A DNA stretch of 64,000 bases, taken from assembly GCA_029959085.1 (NCBI GenBank), contig JARWIR010000011.1, positions 5,333,840-5,397,839 of the forward strand. Reading direction: 5' to 3'. Under the pieces are notes generated by a model that was given only the letters and a program-made list of their open reading frames with translations, had not been told where the DNA came from and did not search any database. How positions within the stretch are numbered: the first letter of the stretch is position 1; every line of letters starts with the position of its first letter. This stretch comes from Nemophila menziesii (Eukaryota > Streptophyta > Magnoliopsida > Boraginales > Hydrophyllaceae). Made by a program: the position numbers and the translations under genes. Shown here one piece after another: positions 63,206 to 64,000 of this stretch.

Positions 63206-64000
63206 AGCCAAGAATAATAAAATCACAAGGAAAAATAAAAGAGCCAGCTTTAACTAAAACATCTTCAATTTTACCTATTGGTCGTGAGAGGGAGCGATCC
63301 GCCATTTGTAATACCACAGATGTGGGTACTACTTCTCCAATATTAAGCTTCTCGAAAAGGGATCTAGGCATGAGATTGATGCTCGCACCTAAATCACATA
63401 ATGCTTTCCCGGTCCAACTATCTCCTATACCGATGGGAATTGTAAAACTTCAGGGATCCTCTAGCTTCCGTGGCAACTTACTTTGACATACATCACTACA
63501 CTCCCTAGGTAATCCAATTGTTTCCCCAGTTTCTATACTTCGTTTGTTGGAGAGAATGTCTTTCATTAATTTAAGATAGGTTGGAATTCTCTTGAGAGCT
63601 TCAACAAGGGGTATATTAACTTCCAACCTCTTCAACATGTCAACGAACTTTTTGAATTCCAGGTCATTGTCCTTCTTTCTGACACGTGAAGGGTAAGGTG
63701 GTGGAGGGCGTGTATTAAGTTTCACTGGTTTTCTTGTCTTCTCAAGTGTCTTGGTTGGGACACTCTTTGGTTTAACTACCTCCTCTACTGTATCTTTGAT
63801 TGTTTCTTCCCCCCTTGTTTCTAGAATAGGGACTGGTTCAGGCTCTCTTCTTGGTGGAGGTAGTTGTTTTCCACTTCGCAATTCAACTGCATGGCAAGAA
63901 TCATTTCTAGGAGCAGTAGTATCACTTGGAAGTTGCCCTTTTGGCCGATTTTGTAATGTACTTTCCATATGTGATAAGGTATGCTCTAGTTTCTTGATTA
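63206..64000 (-). pseudogene. Ty3/gypsy-like gag-protease fragment, duplicate (cut by window end)
   Basis: On the minus strand the frame is open from the window edge to a TGA at 63,450-63,452. It reads QNRPKGQLPS, ELRSGKQLPP, RPPPPYPSRVRKK, FKKFVDMLKRLEVNIPLVEALKR and LPRKLEDP. After the stop the protease part continues with CDLGAS. It lacks the TA insertion of copy 1, so it is closer to the ancestral frame. The shared TGA shows that the fragment was already dead before the duplication. Confidence 0.8.

Larger units (their letters stand above)
48457..64000. repeat. Higher-order repeat, copy 2 (units U9-U11, cut by window end)
   Basis: Duplicate of 29,650 onward (see that entry), including the gag-protease block. 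It leaves the window before it can be seen whether the LTR-like block and opposite-strand gag scrap of copy 1 are also present. Confidence 0.85.

Overview
The window is AT-rich plant nuclear DNA, almost certainly repeat-rich heterochromatin of a eudicot. The evidence is a CACTA (En/Spm) transposon with GT-AG introns, a LINE fragment of the plant zf-RVT type, Ty3/gypsy gag-protease fragments and MITEs. I see no convincing single-copy host gene, no tRNA or rRNA gene and no prokaryotic feature.

Layout. Nearly everything outside the CACTA element is a tandem array of a complex unit of about 5 kb. Each full unit, read in its commonest orientation, has four parts. Spacer A holds no clear gene. A 5'-truncated LINE fragment of about 1.2 kb encodes the end of a reverse transcriptase and the zinc-binding zf-RVT region, on the minus strand. 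Spacer B follows. Last comes a palindrome of about 1.28 kb whose two ~640-bp arms meet almost without a loop, each arm carrying a smaller hairpin. I count eleven units, called U1 to U11. U2 is an internal-deletion unit of 2.33 kb. U4 and U5 lie inverted between an AT-rich head-to-head junction at ~10,268 and a junction inside a palindrome at ~29,632. U6-U8 and U9-U11 form a higher-order tandem duplication with an 18,807-bp offset, about 98% identical by eye and running off the right end.

Insertions. U5 is split by a complete 10,018-bp CACTA element (16,566-26,583) with a TAT target-site duplication. The element carries a TNP2-like transposase gene (three exons, one frameshift, one in-frame stop), then a minisatellite of exactly 51 x 20 bp without any indel. 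After that come an internal cluster of the element's own subterminal motifs and a second, multi-exon gene of the plant Transposase_24 (TNPA-like) kind, also with an in-frame stop and a frameshift. A Mutator-like MITE with a 9-bp target-site duplication sits in U4 (12,707-12,873). A second MITE family occupies the same site in U5 and U10 but not in U7, the direct duplicate of U10. U8 and U11 run into gypsy gag-protease sequence; in U8 this is followed by an LTR-like sequence and an opposite-strand gag scrap before the array resumes.

How the parts relate. The transposase pair would once have moved the CACTA element; as read here both genes are broken, so the copy could move only with proteins supplied by another copy. 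The LINE and gag fragments look like passengers, copied by segmental duplication of the array and not by new retrotransposition.
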